A stretch of 64,000 nucleotides of DNA from Caballeronia sp. dw_19 (GTDB lineage Bacteria > Pseudomonadota > Gammaproteobacteria > Burkholderiales > Burkholderiaceae). Shown here piece by piece: positions 1-8,339 of this stretch. The stretch spans positions 1 through 64,000 of the forward strand of contig NZ_JAAVUQ010000036.1 of assembly GCF_018449515.1 (NCBI RefSeq). The letters are read 5' to 3'. Both the position numbers and the translations under genes were made by a program. Under the pieces are notes generated by a model. It was not told where the DNA came from and ran no database searches. It saw only the letters and a list, made by a program, of their open reading frames with translations. The stretch's first letter is position 1. Each line of letters begins with the position of its first letter.

Positions 1-745
1 GGAGGATGTGTGAACCCCTCTTTCTCCGAACACCGATACCCACACGCTTCGCCACCAGTGATTGAACCTGCCCAAGGGGCACCCCGCGCTATCCGCGGAC
101 AACCGCCCTCCAAATGTGTACGCACCTCGAACCACGCCGCCAACCTACCGGGTAATAAAGCTCCAAAATATGTACGGCCGTAACCGACGAAAATAACCGT
201 GTAAGCACGCATCCAACTTACCAAAAACTGAAGCACTAAACACGCATCGAGTTGCTAGACATCAAGCTGTGATCCACGAATATGGCCGCATGAACCGGGC
301 TGCGAACCCATCAAAAAACACGGCCGGCAGAACGCGTGAGGCCGTGCGGATTCCTTGGCAACTGGTGCTTGCCCGAGAGCGTACGGGGCGAAGCGTGTTC
401 ATGTCAGGATTCGCGAGAAGGAGGGTTTCAAACATCCGTCGCTCTGGCGAGCACCGTGCTTTTGGGGCACCTATGAATAGAAACTGCACGCTGTGGACAC
501 TTAGGGTAGCGCGGTTGGAAAGCGTTTTCTTTGCTTCGTTTCTTTGTCGCTTTGGACAAAGAAATGACGTGCCGCCACGCACAGTGGCTAATAGTGATAA
601 AGAGAATATCCGACTCTCGCAGACCACTAGCACTGAAAGCAGCAACCCGGCATTGACCCCGACCACGAACCCCAGAACCGACCACCCCGACCGCCCCCCC
701 CCAAAACCTGGCAACCGGGCACTCGCCCCCCCCGCCCACCCCCAC
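1..745. repeat. Composite inverted-repeat element, copy 1 (left end cut by window)
   Basis: Non-coding region upstream of valS. Positions 1-150 match the reverse complement of about 28100-28258, and positions 330-700 match the reverse complement of about 27560-27930. The middle (about 160-330) is only partly similar to the middle of element 2. The whole region is therefore an inverted copy of the element at 27.5-28.6 kb. Both carry a core of about 250 bp, present here at 431-684, with a remnant at 1-9 that continues beyond the window. Short frames can be read through the core in several directions, but they look like chance translations of a repeat. No transposase or target duplication was seen. 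Confidence 0.8.
431..684 (+). repeat. Core repeat unit, copy B, with conserved hairpin
   Basis: About 250 bp, roughly 96% identical by eye to 28250-28501 and also closely matching 27588-27828 on the other strand. At 539-564 it holds a perfect 10-bp inverted repeat (TTTCTTTGTC / GACAAAGAAA) with a 6-nt loop. A smaller GCCAC/GTGGC hairpin follows it. The hairpin is unchanged in all three complete copies. Confidence 0.75.
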
Positions 746-794
746 CCCTGACATCCTCCCAAACCCAAGTGCCAACGCCACCCCTCCGACGCCT

Positions 795-800
795 TATAAT
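795..800 (+). promoter_or_regulatory. Probable -10 box of the valS promoter
   Basis: A perfect TATAAT lies 48 bp before the valS start, just outside the repeat element. No good -35 hexamer is visible 17 bp upstream, so the assignment rests on the -10 alone. The predicted leader is about 40 nt. Confidence 0.45.
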
Positions 801-848
801 TCCCCCGACCCCCGCTTCTTTTACGCATTTTTCGGCAGATTCCACCCC

Positions 849-3731
849 ATGAGTGACAACACGAGTGACAACACGCTTGCGAAGAGTTTCGAGCCCCAGA
901 ACATCGAGTCCCATTGGGGCCCGGAATGGGAAAAGCGCGGCTACGCTGCGCCGACCCTGATCGAAGGTAAAAAAGATTTTTCGATCCAACTCCCGCCGCC
1001 GAACGTCACCGGCACGCTGCACATGGGTCACGCGTTCAACCAGACCATCATGGACAGCCTCACCCGCTACCACCGCATGCTCGGCGAAAACACGCTGTGG
1101 CTGCCCGGAACGGATCACGCGGGAATCGCCACGCAAATCGTCGTTGAACGGCAACTCGATGCACAAGGCGTATCGCGTCATGATCTCGGCCGCGAAGAAT
1201 TCCTGAAACGCGTCTGGGAATGGAAGCAGAAATCCGGCTCGACCATCACGGGCCAGGTGCGCCGCCTGGGCGCATCCATCGACTGGTCGCGCGAATATTT
1301 CACAATGGACGACAAAATGTCGCCCGTTGTCATCGATGTGTTCGTCACGCTGTTCAAACAAGGCCTGATCTATCGCGGCAAACGGCTGGTGAACTGGGAC
1401 CCGGTGCTGGGTACCGCCGTCTCGGACCTGGAAGTCGCCAGCGAAGAAGAAGCCGGCAGCCTCTGGCATATCCAGTATCCGTTGCCGGACGGCTCCGGCC
1501 ACGTGACGGTCGCCACCACGCGCCCGGAAACCATGCTCGGCGACACCGCCGTGATGGTCCACCCGGAAGACGAGCGTTACGCGCACCTGATCGGCAAGAC
1601 GGTCATGCTGCCGTTATCGAATCGGGAAATTCCGGTGATCGCGGACGATTACGTGGATCGCGAATTCGGCACCGGCGTGGTCAAGGTCACGCCCGCGCAC
1701 GACTTCAACGACTATCAAGTCGGCCTGCGCCACAAGTTGCCGATGATCGAGATCCTCACGCTCGACGCAAAAATCAACGACAACGCGCCGGAAAAGTATC
1801 GCGGCATGGACCGCTTCGTCGCACGCAAGCAGGTCGTGGCCGACCTGGAAGCGCTCGGCCTGCTGGAATCCGTCAAACCTCACGCGCTGATGGTGCCGCG
1901 CGGCGACCGTACGGGCGTCGTGATCGAGCCCATGCTCACTGACCAATGGTTCGTCGCCATGAGCAAGCCGGCGCCGGAAGGCACGTTCCATCCGGGCAAA
2001 TCGATCGCTGAAACGGCGCTCGACGTCGTGCGAAACGGTGAAATCAAGTTCGTCCCGGAAAACTGGTCGACAACCTATTACCAGTGGCTCGAAAACATTC
2101 AGGACTGGTGCATCTCGCGCCAACTCTGGTGGGGCCACCAAATCCCGGCCTGGTACGGCGACAACGGCGAAATCTTCGTGGCGAAGACCGAAGAAGAAGC
2201 GCGCGCGGAAGCCACGGAAAAAGGCTACACCGGCGCCCTCAAACGCGACGACGATGTGCTCGACACCTGGTTTTCATCGGCGCTCGTACCGTTTTCCTCG
2301 CTCGGCTGGCCCAACGAGACGCCCGAACTCAAGCACTTCCTGCCTTCCTCCGTGCTCGTGACGGGTTTCGACATCATCTTCTTCTGGGTTGCCCGGATGG
2401 TGATGATGACCACGCATTTCACCGGCAAGGTCCCTTTCGACACGGTCTACGTCCACGGTCTCGTGCGCGACGCGGAAGGCCAGAAGATGTCGAAGAGCAA
2501 GGGCAATACGCTCGACCCGATCGATATCGTCGATGGCATCGACCTGGAAACGCTCGTCTCCAAGCGAATTACCGGCCTGATGAACCCGAAGCAAGCCGAG
2601 AAAATCGAGAAAAAGACCCGCAAGGAATTCCCCGATGGGATCCAGCCGTTCGGCACGGACGCGCTGCGTTTCACCATGGCGTCCATGGCGACGCTCGGTC
2701 GCAATGTGAATTTTGATCTGGCAAGGTGCGAGGGATATCGCAATTTTTGCAATAAATTGTGGAATGCGACTCGCTTTGTGCTGATGAATACCGAAGGCCA
2801 CGACTGTGGTTTCGGCAAGCCCGAGGAATGCGAGGCAGGCGATTGCGGACCGGGTGGATACCTCCACTTCTCCCAGGCGGACTTCTGGATCGTGTCGCTT
2901 TTGCAGCGCGTGGAAGCCGAAGTGGAAAAGGGTTTCGCCGATTACCGTTTCGACAACGTGGCGAGCGCAATCTACAAATTCGTCTGGGACGAGTATTGCG
3001 ACTGGTATCTGGAACTGGCCAAGGTACAGATCCAGACCGGCGCGCCCGAGCAGCAACGCGCCACCCGCCGCACCCTCCTTCGCGTGCTGGAAACGGTGCT
3101 GCGCCTGGCACATCCGGTGATCCCGTTCATCACGGAAGCCTTGTGGCAGAAGGTTGCACCGCTGACGGACCTGTATCCACAAGCCGCACAAGGCGGGGAA
3201 ACCGCGTCTATCATGGTTCAGCCTTACCCGGTCGCGCAGCCGTCTAAAATTGATGAGTCTTCTGAACAGTGGGCAGCCGAACTGAAGGCCATTATCGATT
3301 CATGTCGTAATCTGCGCGGCGAGATGAACCTGTCGCCGGCGGTCAAGGTGCCACTGCTGGCAACAGGTGACGAAGCGCGGCTCAAGTCGTTTGCCCCTTA
3401 TGTCCAGGCGCTGGCGCGTTTGTCGGAGGTAAAGATCATTGCCGACGAATCCGCGCTCGACGCAGAGGCAAGTGGCGCGCCAGTTGCTATCGTAGGAACG
3501 AACAAGCTGGTGTTGAAGGTCGAAATCGACGTTGCGGCGGAACGCGAACGGCTCACGAAGGAAGTGGATCGGCTGACGCAGGAAATCGCGAAGGCCCGTG
3601 TGAAGCTGGAAAACGAAAGTTTCGTGGCGCGCGCGCCGGCCGCAGTGGTCGAGCAGGAGCGCAAGCGGCTGGCGGAATTCGAATCGACTTCTGATAAGTT
3701 GAAAGCGCAATTGTCACGGCTTCCGGCGTAG
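849..3731 (+). CDS. valS: Valyl-tRNA synthetase
   Basis: Class I aminoacyl-tRNA synthetase that charges tRNA-Val in the cytoplasm. The 960-residue protein has the nucleotide-binding HIGH signature as HMGH at residues 58-61 and KMSKS at 546-550. Between them is the CP1 editing domain that hydrolyses Thr-tRNA(Val), including TTRPETMLGDTAV. The C-terminal tail from about residue 885 is a charged coiled coil, as expected for ValRS. The length is normal. The ATG at 849 is the first usable start, but no clear ribosome site precedes it. It is transcribed alone from a promoter beside repeat element 1. Confidence 0.97.
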   Translation: MSDNTSDNTLAKSFEPQNIESHWGPEWEKRGYAAPTLIEGKKDFSIQLPPPNVTGTLHMGHAFNQTIMDSLTRYHRMLGENTLWLPGTDHAGIATQIVVERQLDAQGVSRHDLGREEFLKRVWEWKQKSGSTITGQVRRLGASIDWSREYFTMDDKMSPVVIDVFVTLFKQGLIYRGKRLVNWDPVLGTAVSDLEVASEEEAGSLWHIQYPLPDGSGHVTVATTRPETMLGDTAVMVHPEDERYAHLIGKTVMLPLSNREIPVIADDYVDREFGTGVVKVTPAHDFNDYQVGLRHKLPMIEILTLDAKINDNAPEKYRGMDRFVARKQVVADLEALGLLESVKPHALMVPRGDRTGVVIEPMLTDQWFVAMSKPAPEGTFHPGKSIAETALDVVRNGEIKFVPENWSTTYYQWLENIQDWCISRQLWWGHQIPAWYGDNGEIFVAKTEEEARAEATEKGYTGALKRDDDVLDTWFSSALVPFSSLGWPNETPELKHFLPSSVLVTGFDIIFFWVARMVMMTTHFTGKVPFDTVYVHGLVRDAEGQKMSKSKGNTLDPIDIVDGIDLETLVSKRITGLMNPKQAEKIEKKTRKEFPDGIQPFGTDALRFTMASMATLGRNVNFDLARCEGYRNFCNKLWNATRFVLMNTEGHDCGFGKPEECEAGDCGPGGYLHFSQADFWIVSLLQRVEAEVEKGFADYRFDNVASAIYKFVWDEYCDWYLELAKVQIQTGAPEQQRATRRTLLRVLETVLRLAHPVIPFITEALWQKVAPLTDLYPQAAQGGETASIMVQPYPVAQPSKIDESSEQWAAELKAIIDSCRNLRGEMNLSPAVKVPLLATGDEARLKSFAPYVQALARLSEVKIIADESALDAEASGAPVAIVGTNKLVLKVEIDVAAERERLTKEVDRLTQEIAKARVKLENESFVARAPAAVVEQERKRLAEFESTSDKLKAQLSRLPA

Positions 3732-3748
3732 GTAGGGCCTCGGCGGCC

Positions 3749-3774
3749 TTAGCCGGTCAAGCGCGGCCGGCTAA
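3749..3774 (+). terminator. Possible weak terminator hairpin after valS
   Basis: An 8-bp perfect inverted repeat (TTAGCCGG / CCGGCTAA, 10-nt loop) lies 18 bp after the valS stop. There is no T-run, so it may be a weak or Rho-assisted end, or have no function. Confidence 0.3.
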
Positions 3775-3950
3775 GCGCTGAAAACAACCGATTGCTTGTT
3801 CCGCCTTATAGCAAAGTGCGTATTCATGCTTGAAGAATTAATCTCGCCGCACTTTTTTATCAACGCATCAACCTGCATCATGGCATCTGCTTCCATGCCC
3901 AACGTTTCAGGCTTGACGTTTAAACACGATACGAGGATCAGGGTCATCAA

Positions 3951-4832
3951 ATGCTAAAAGTTACGAAAGCGGTTTTCCCGGTTGCGGGTCTCGGTACCCG
4001 ATTCCTCCCCGCGACCAAGGCCAGCCCGAAGGAAATGCTGCCCGTTGTCGACAAACCGCTGATCCAGTACGCGGTCGAAGAGGCCATGGCGGCCGGCATC
4101 ACGGAAATGATCTTCGTGACGGGCCGCAGCAAGCGCGCGATCGAGGATCACTTCGACAAGTCGTATGAGATCGAAGCCGAACTCGAAGCACGCGGCAAGC
4201 AAAAGCTGCTCGATCTCGTGCGCAGCATCAAACCGAGCCACGTGGATTGTTTCTATGTGCGTCAGGCCGAAGCGCTCGGTCTGGGCCACGCCGTGCTGTG
4301 CGCCGAAAAGCTGGTGGGCGACAACCCGTTTGCCGTGATTCTCGCGGACGACTTGTTGTACGGCACGCCGCCGGTGATGACGCAGATGATCGAAGTGTTC
4401 GATCACTATCACAGCTCGGTGATCGGCGTGGAGGAGATCCCCGCTCAGGATTCCAAATCGTATGGTGTGATCGACGGGAAAGAGTGGGAAGACAATATCT
4501 TCAAGCTGTCGGGCATTGTGGAAAAGCCGGAACCTGAAGTTGCGCCTTCGAATCTGGGCGTGGTCGGGCGGTATGTGCTCAAGCCGCGCATCTTCGATCA
4601 CATCCGTGCATTGAAGCCGGGCGCCGGCGGCGAGCTGCAACTGACGGACGCAATCCAGTCATTGCTCGCTGACGAACAAGTGCTGGCGTACAAGTATCAC
4701 GGCACGCGTTTCGATTGCGGCAGCAAGCTCGGTTATTTGAAAGCAACGGTGGAATTCGCGCTGCGCCATCCGGAAGTGGCCAAGGACTTTCAGGAATACC
4801 TGAACACGCGTTCGCCGCATTTGGTCGGCTAA
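3951..4832 (+). CDS. galU: UTP--glucose-1-phosphate uridylyltransferase
   Basis: Makes UDP-glucose from UTP and glucose 1-phosphate, the precursor for LPS, exopolysaccharide and galactose metabolism. The 293-residue protein has the nucleotidyltransferase signature GLGTRFLPATKASPKEMLP near the N-terminus. It also has the family segments EEAMAAGI, VRQAEALGLGHAV and ADDLLYG, and ends with the KATVEFALRHPE tail typical of bacterial GalU. The length matches the family. A strong intrinsic terminator follows at 4881. It is probably a single-gene transcript. Confidence 0.96.
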   Translation: MLKVTKAVFPVAGLGTRFLPATKASPKEMLPVVDKPLIQYAVEEAMAAGITEMIFVTGRSKRAIEDHFDKSYEIEAELEARGKQKLLDLVRSIKPSHVDCFYVRQAEALGLGHAVLCAEKLVGDNPFAVILADDLLYGTPPVMTQMIEVFDHYHSSVIGVEEIPAQDSKSYGVIDGKEWEDNIFKLSGIVEKPEPEVAPSNLGVVGRYVLKPRIFDHIRALKPGAGGELQLTDAIQSLLADEQVLAYKYHGTRFDCGSKLGYLKATVEFALRHPEVAKDFQEYLNTRSPHLVG

Positions 4833-4880
4833 GCGCTAACGCCTAAGCCGTAAGTTGCCGGCACGCGGTTTGCGGCCGTA

Positions 4881-4916
4881 AAAAAATGCCCATGACTAAA
4901 ATCATGGGCATTTTTT
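4881..4916. terminator. Bidirectional intrinsic terminator between galU and the tusA-like gene
   Basis: A perfect 15-bp stem (4881-4895 with 4902-4916, loop CTAAAA) is flanked by A and T runs on both sides. It sits between convergent genes and can end both transcripts. Confidence 0.92.
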
Positions 4917-4932
4917 ATTGGCCTTCAGTCGA

Positions 4933-5160
4933 TCAGCGGCGTCGCATGAGGAAGGTGAACACCTTGTCGTGCGACGTCGATTCGACCAGTTCGTTGCCGG
5001 TCTGCTTCGAAAACGCGGCAAAGTCGCGTTGCGAACCCGGATCGGTCGCCAGCACTTTCAATATCTGACCGCTCTGCATATCGGCCAGCGCCTTCTTCGC
5101 CCGCAGGATGGGCAACGGGCACGTAAGCCCGCGCGCATCGACTTCCTTGTGCACTTCCAT
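4933..5160 (-). CDS. TusA/SirA-family sulfur-carrier protein
   Basis: A small cytoplasmic protein of 75 residues with the TusA-family N-terminal motif RGLTCPLPIL. The cysteine that would carry the persulfide is Cys14 in CPLP. The fold is a single beta-alpha-beta-alpha-beta-beta domain and the length is typical. TusA proteins relay sulfur for tRNA thiolation or cofactor synthesis. No tusB-E or other sulfur-relay genes are nearby, so whether this is TusA itself or a paralogue cannot be settled from the sequence. It ends at the shared terminator at 4881-4916. Confidence 0.85.
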   Translation of the reverse strand: MEVHKEVDARGLTCPLPILRAKKALADMQSGQILKVLATDPGSQRDFAAFSKQTGNELVESTSHDKVFTFLMRRR

Positions 5161-5226
5161 CGAATTGAGCCTTGTTCGAACCCGCTTATTGATCCCGCTA
5201 ATGAGAGTTCGATTTTACCCCACTGC

Positions 5227-6246
5227 CTAAAAATTCACCGCCTGGCCTTTAGCCAGAGACTCCCGCATCGCAATCCCAATGCGCGTGGCCTCTCGCGCAT
5301 CGTCAAGCGTCAGGCCCGTCGCGGGGCCTCCGCTCAGCGACGCCACGAACACCTCCGCTTCGTTCAGGAACGCTTGCTCGAAGCGCTCGAAGAAGGTCGG
5401 CGTGCATTCGTTGCGAATACCGCCGGCATCGTAGATTTCCACGCGATTCGCCCGCGGATTGTGTCCCACCGACAGCGCCCCACCCGTCCCGATCACTTCC
5501 GTCTGGGTATCGTGACCGTGGGCGCTGGTCCGCGATGCCTGGAACACCGCCAGCCGGCCGCCCTCGAATTCGCAGATGGAGACACCGTTGTCGATATCGC
5601 CGCATTCGGCCAGCCCTTCGTGGATCGCGATCGTGCCGCTGGCGAACACGCGTGTAACGCGCGGGTTACCCAGCATCCAGCGCGCGAGGTCGATGTCATG
5701 GACACTGCAATCGAGGAACAAACCGCCCGATGTCGGCGCGAAACGGACGAAAAAACCATCGGGATCGTTCTTGTCGATAGTCTGCGAACGGACCATGAAC
5801 GGCCGGCCGATCGCGCCTTGGCTGATCTTGTTGAAAGCGTCGCGATAACTGGCATCGAAACGGCGCACGAAACCGATCATCACCTGAAGATGCGGAACGC
5901 GCGCGCTTTCTTCAATCACGCGATCACATTGCGCCAGGTCCAGCGACAACGGTTTTTCGCAGAACACATGCTTGCCCGCGCGCAACGCAGCGATGATCTG
6001 GTCAGCGTGCAGCGAAGTCGGCGTGACCAGCCAGACGGCGTCAAGCGATGCGTCTTTCAGCATCGATCCGTAGTCGTCGTAGAGCGTGAGTTCAGGCAGG
6101 TTGGCCGCCGCCCATTCGCGTTCCGCCGCGACCGGACTGCACGCCGCCGCGAGCGTTGCGCCCGGCACGTGCCACGCAAGGTTACGTGCGTGGCGCTGGC
6201 CTAGCCGCCCTAAGCCGACAATCCCTATCCGCACCGGCGTTTTCAT
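5227..6246 (-). CDS. Gfo/Idh/MocA-family oxidoreductase, probably an inositol-type dehydrogenase
   Basis: NAD(P)-dependent dehydrogenase of 339 residues. The N-terminal Rossmann fold begins VRIGIVGLGRLGQRHARN, followed by the family EKP catalytic-lysine motif in VFCEKPLSLDL and the C-terminal substrate-binding sheet with DCSVHDIDLARWMLG. Its start overlaps the iolG stop by 4 nt, so it is the last gene of the leftward iolR-iolG arm. It is related to but distinct from iolG. By context it may oxidise an inositol isomer (scyllo- or D-chiro-inositol) or a keto-inositol intermediate. The exact substrate cannot be read from the sequence. Confidence 0.8.
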   Translation of the reverse strand: MKTPVRIGIVGLGRLGQRHARNLAWHVPGATLAAACSPVAAEREWAAANLPELTLYDDYGSMLKDASLDAVWLVTPTSLHADQIIAALRAGKHVFCEKPLSLDLAQCDRVIEESARVPHLQVMIGFVRRFDASYRDAFNKISQGAIGRPFMVRSQTIDKNDPDGFFVRFAPTSGGLFLDCSVHDIDLARWMLGNPRVTRVFASGTIAIHEGLAECGDIDNGVSICEFEGGRLAVFQASRTSAHGHDTQTEVIGTGGALSVGHNPRANRVEIYDAGGIRNECTPTFFERFEQAFLNEAEVFVASLSGGPATGLTLDDAREATRIGIAMRESLAKGQAVNF

Positions 6247-7241
6247 GCCGCCCCCAGCTTGATGATCGTGCCTTCACGCCAGGACCGCGTGGCAGCTTCT
6301 GCAAGTTCCAATGCCTTCAGACCGTCCGCGACCGTCGTGCGAACCGGCTTGCCTTCCTGCACGGCATCGAAGAAATGGGCGATTTCCAGTGCGTACGCCG
6401 CGCGATAACGCTCCAGGAAAAACGCTTCCGGCACATCGCTCGAAACCGCGGTCTTTGAATAGGCCGTGACTTCAGTCGGGCGCACATTGCCGGCTTGCAA
6501 CATGCCTTGGCTGCCGAGCAGTTCGAAACGCTGGTCGTAGCCGTAGGCCGCGCGCCGCGTCGTGTTGATCTGGCACAAGCGGCCGCGTTTGGTGCGAATC
6601 GTCACAGCCGTCGAATCGATATCACCCGCCTCCGCAATCGCCGAATCCGTCAGACAGCTTCCGGTTGCGTGCAGCGTGTCGGCTTCGTCGTCGAGCATCC
6701 AGCGGAAGATATCGAAGTCATGGATCAGCATGTCTTTGAAAATGCCGCCCGAATGCTTGATGTATTCCACCGGCGGCGCGCCCGGATCGCGGCTCGTGAT
6801 CACCAGCATTTCCGGATCCCCGATCTCACCCGCCTCCACGCGCGCCTTCAACGCGGAAAAAGTCGGATCGAAGCGGCGCTGGAAACCGACCATGCACACC
6901 ACGCCGGCTTTCGCGACGGCATCGGCACAAGCGCGTGCGCGTTCGAGCGTCAAGTCCACCGGCTTTTCGCAGAACACATGCTTCTTCTGCGCCGCCGATT
7001 TCAGGATCAGGTCGGCGTGCGTGTCCGTGCTCGAACACACGACGGTCGCGCCTATCGATGCGTCCCCAAGCGCGCCCTCCACATCGGCCACTTGCGCGCC
7101 GTGAAGCGCGGCCAATGCGGCAGCGGCTTCCTTATTTACGTCCACCACGTACTTCAGGCGCACACCCGGCTGCTTCGCCAGGTTCGCCGCGTGGATCTTG
7201 CCGATCCGCCCTGCTCCGAACACCGCCACATCAATCGTCAT
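6243..7241 (-). CDS. iolG: Inositol 2-dehydrogenase
   Basis: Oxidises myo-inositol to 2-keto-myo-inositol (scyllo-inosose) with NAD+, the first step of inositol catabolism. The 332-residue protein has a Rossmann motif in VAVFGAGRIGKIHAANLA, a VDVN segment after beta-2, the EKP motif in VFCEKPVDLTL and the DMLIHDFDIFRWML metal/substrate segment of the IolG group. Its start overlaps the iolR end by 11 nt and its stop overlaps the next dehydrogenase by 4 nt, indicating translational coupling in one operon. Confidence 0.9.
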   Translation of the reverse strand: MTIDVAVFGAGRIGKIHAANLAKQPGVRLKYVVDVNKEAAAALAALHGAQVADVEGALGDASIGATVVCSSTDTHADLILKSAAQKKHVFCEKPVDLTLERARACADAVAKAGVVCMVGFQRRFDPTFSALKARVEAGEIGDPEMLVITSRDPGAPPVEYIKHSGGIFKDMLIHDFDIFRWMLDDEADTLHATGSCLTDSAIAEAGDIDSTAVTIRTKRGRLCQINTTRRAAYGYDQRFELLGSQGMLQAGNVRPTEVTAYSKTAVSSDVPEAFFLERYRAAYALEIAHFFDAVQEGKPVRTTVADGLKALELAEAATRSWREGTIIKLGAA

Positions 7242-8127
7242 AGCCGCCTGTCTCCCTTGATTCTTCTACGTTCAGTTCAAGCCGGTACGCAAGCGCGATA
7301 AACAGCGCCTGGCACAGGCAGATCGTGCTCGTGAGCGAACGGAACGCGAACGCGCTGCCTTCCTTCACGAACAAATGCGCGCTCGCGTGACGCGCGAGCG
7401 GCGAAAGCTGGCCATCGGTAATCACGAGCGTCTTGGCGCCGTGATGCTGCGCCGCGCGCACGCAGTACTGCGTCTCCTTGCCATAAGGCGCGAAGCTGAT
7501 TGCGACCACCACGTCGCCCTTCTTCACGCTGCGGATCTGCTCCCGATACATCCCGCCGAAACCGGACACCAGATGCACGCGTTTGGCCGTGTGCTGCAGC
7601 GCGTAGACGATATAACTCGCCACCGGAAACGAGCGCCGCACGCCGACCACGTAAATGTTCTCGGCCTGTTCCAGCATCTTCACCGCGGCTTCGAACTGGA
7701 CGTCGTCGAGACCCGCTTCGAGTTCCTCCAATCCGCTGCGGCTCGCCGCGATAAATTCGCGCGCCACCGATCCGCCCGACAACTTGCCCGGCTTTTCATC
7801 GATGAGTTTCCTGATGCGCTGCTGATAGCTCTGCGCGGAACCGTTCTGGCCCGTGTAGGCCTGCTTGAAGATGGCCTGGAGGTCGGAGAAGCCCGAGAAG
7901 CCGAAGCGCTGCGCGAAGCGCACGACAGCCGATGGATGCACGCCGCACGCGCTGGCAATGTCGCCGGTGCGATCCATCATCACGTTGCTGCGATGCTGTT
8001 CAATATACGTTGCCACGCTTTTTAGCTGGCGCGGCAACGCGTCGTACGCCTCGGTGATCCGCAGCATCAGTTCGTCGACTGTGAGCGTCTCGGTCGTCTC
8101 TTGGGGATCTTGCGTGTCTTCCTGCAT
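7231..8127 (-). CDS. iolR: RpiR-family transcriptional regulator of inositol catabolism
   Basis: A 298-residue regulator with an N-terminal RpiR helix-turn-helix (RTGDIASACGVHPSAVVRFAQRFG) and a C-terminal SIS sugar-isomerase-like ligand domain (about residues 125-265, GVRRSFPVASYIVYAL). The frame is open back to an ATG at 8214, which has an AGGAAG ribosome site. A perfect TATAAT (8165-8170) and a GGAA-N6-TTCC palindrome lie inside that extension, so I place the start at 8127. RpiR-type IolR of Sinorhizobium is a known repressor of iol genes. Divergence from the transporter operon fits autorepression and pathway repression. Confidence 0.88.
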   Translation of the reverse strand: MQEDTQDPQETTETLTVDELMLRITEAYDALPRQLKSVATYIEQHRSNVMMDRTGDIASACGVHPSAVVRFAQRFGFSGFSDLQAIFKQAYTGQNGSAQSYQQRIRKLIDEKPGKLSGGSVAREFIAASRSGLEELEAGLDDVQFEAAVKMLEQAENIYVVGVRRSFPVASYIVYALQHTAKRVHLVSGFGGMYREQIRSVKKGDVVVAISFAPYGKETQYCVRAAQHHGAKTLVITDGQLSPLARHASAHLFVKEGSAFAFRSLTSTICLCQALFIALAYRLELNVEESRETGGYDD

Positions 8128-8164
8128 GCCGCGCTCATGGTGTGTTCTGTATTCGATGCAACCG

Positions 8165-8170
8165 ATTATA
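8165..8170 (-). promoter_or_regulatory. -10 box of the iolR promoter
   Basis: A perfect TATAAT on the minus strand, with the GGAA-N6-TTCC operator lying where the -35 would be. It predicts a transcript start near 8158 and a leader of about 30 nt to the ATG at 8127. Confidence 0.6.
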
Positions 8171-8189
8171 GATACCTGATCGAACAAAT

Positions 8190-8203
8190 GGAATTTATTT
8201 TCC
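8190..8203. promoter_or_regulatory. Probable IolR operator, GGAA-N6-TTCC palindrome
   Basis: The sequence is GGAA-TTTATT-TTCC, extended to TGGAA...TTCCA by one more pair on each side. It matches the GGAA-N6-TTCC motif reported for the RpiR-type IolR of Sinorhizobium meliloti. It lies between iolR and the divergent transporter gene and overlaps the iolR promoter. It was found by reading; other instances were not searched exhaustively. Confidence 0.65.
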
Positions 8204-8339
8204 AAACGATGCATAGTTAAACTTCCTATTGCAGAGCGACGAAACTTGTCCTAACCTTGGTCGTGAGCACAGGGCGATAAGCGCCGTATCCCAGACGCCG
8301 GGTGCTCGTTCAGAACAACAACCGAGATAGGTGGAGACA

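Noticed and set aside
262..828. Several 110-190 codon frames on both strands inside repeat element 1 and matching frames in element 2
   Set aside because: They translate the same repeat in different frames, lack ribosome sites and show no domain; codon use is unlike the neighbouring genes.
849..3731. T-box or other synthetase leader riboswitch before valS or alaS
   Set aside because: Leader of valS is only about 40 nt; no specifier loop or antiterminator seen, and T-boxes are not expected in this lineage.
4918..6204. A 428-codon plus-strand frame opposite the tusA-like and Gfo/Idh genes
   Set aside because: Spans two well-supported minus-strand genes and has no recognisable features.
8128..8214. 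N-terminal extension of iolR from the ATG at 8214
   Set aside because: Despite an AGGAAG site, the extension contains a perfect TATAAT and the operator palindrome; the 298-residue form fits the family.
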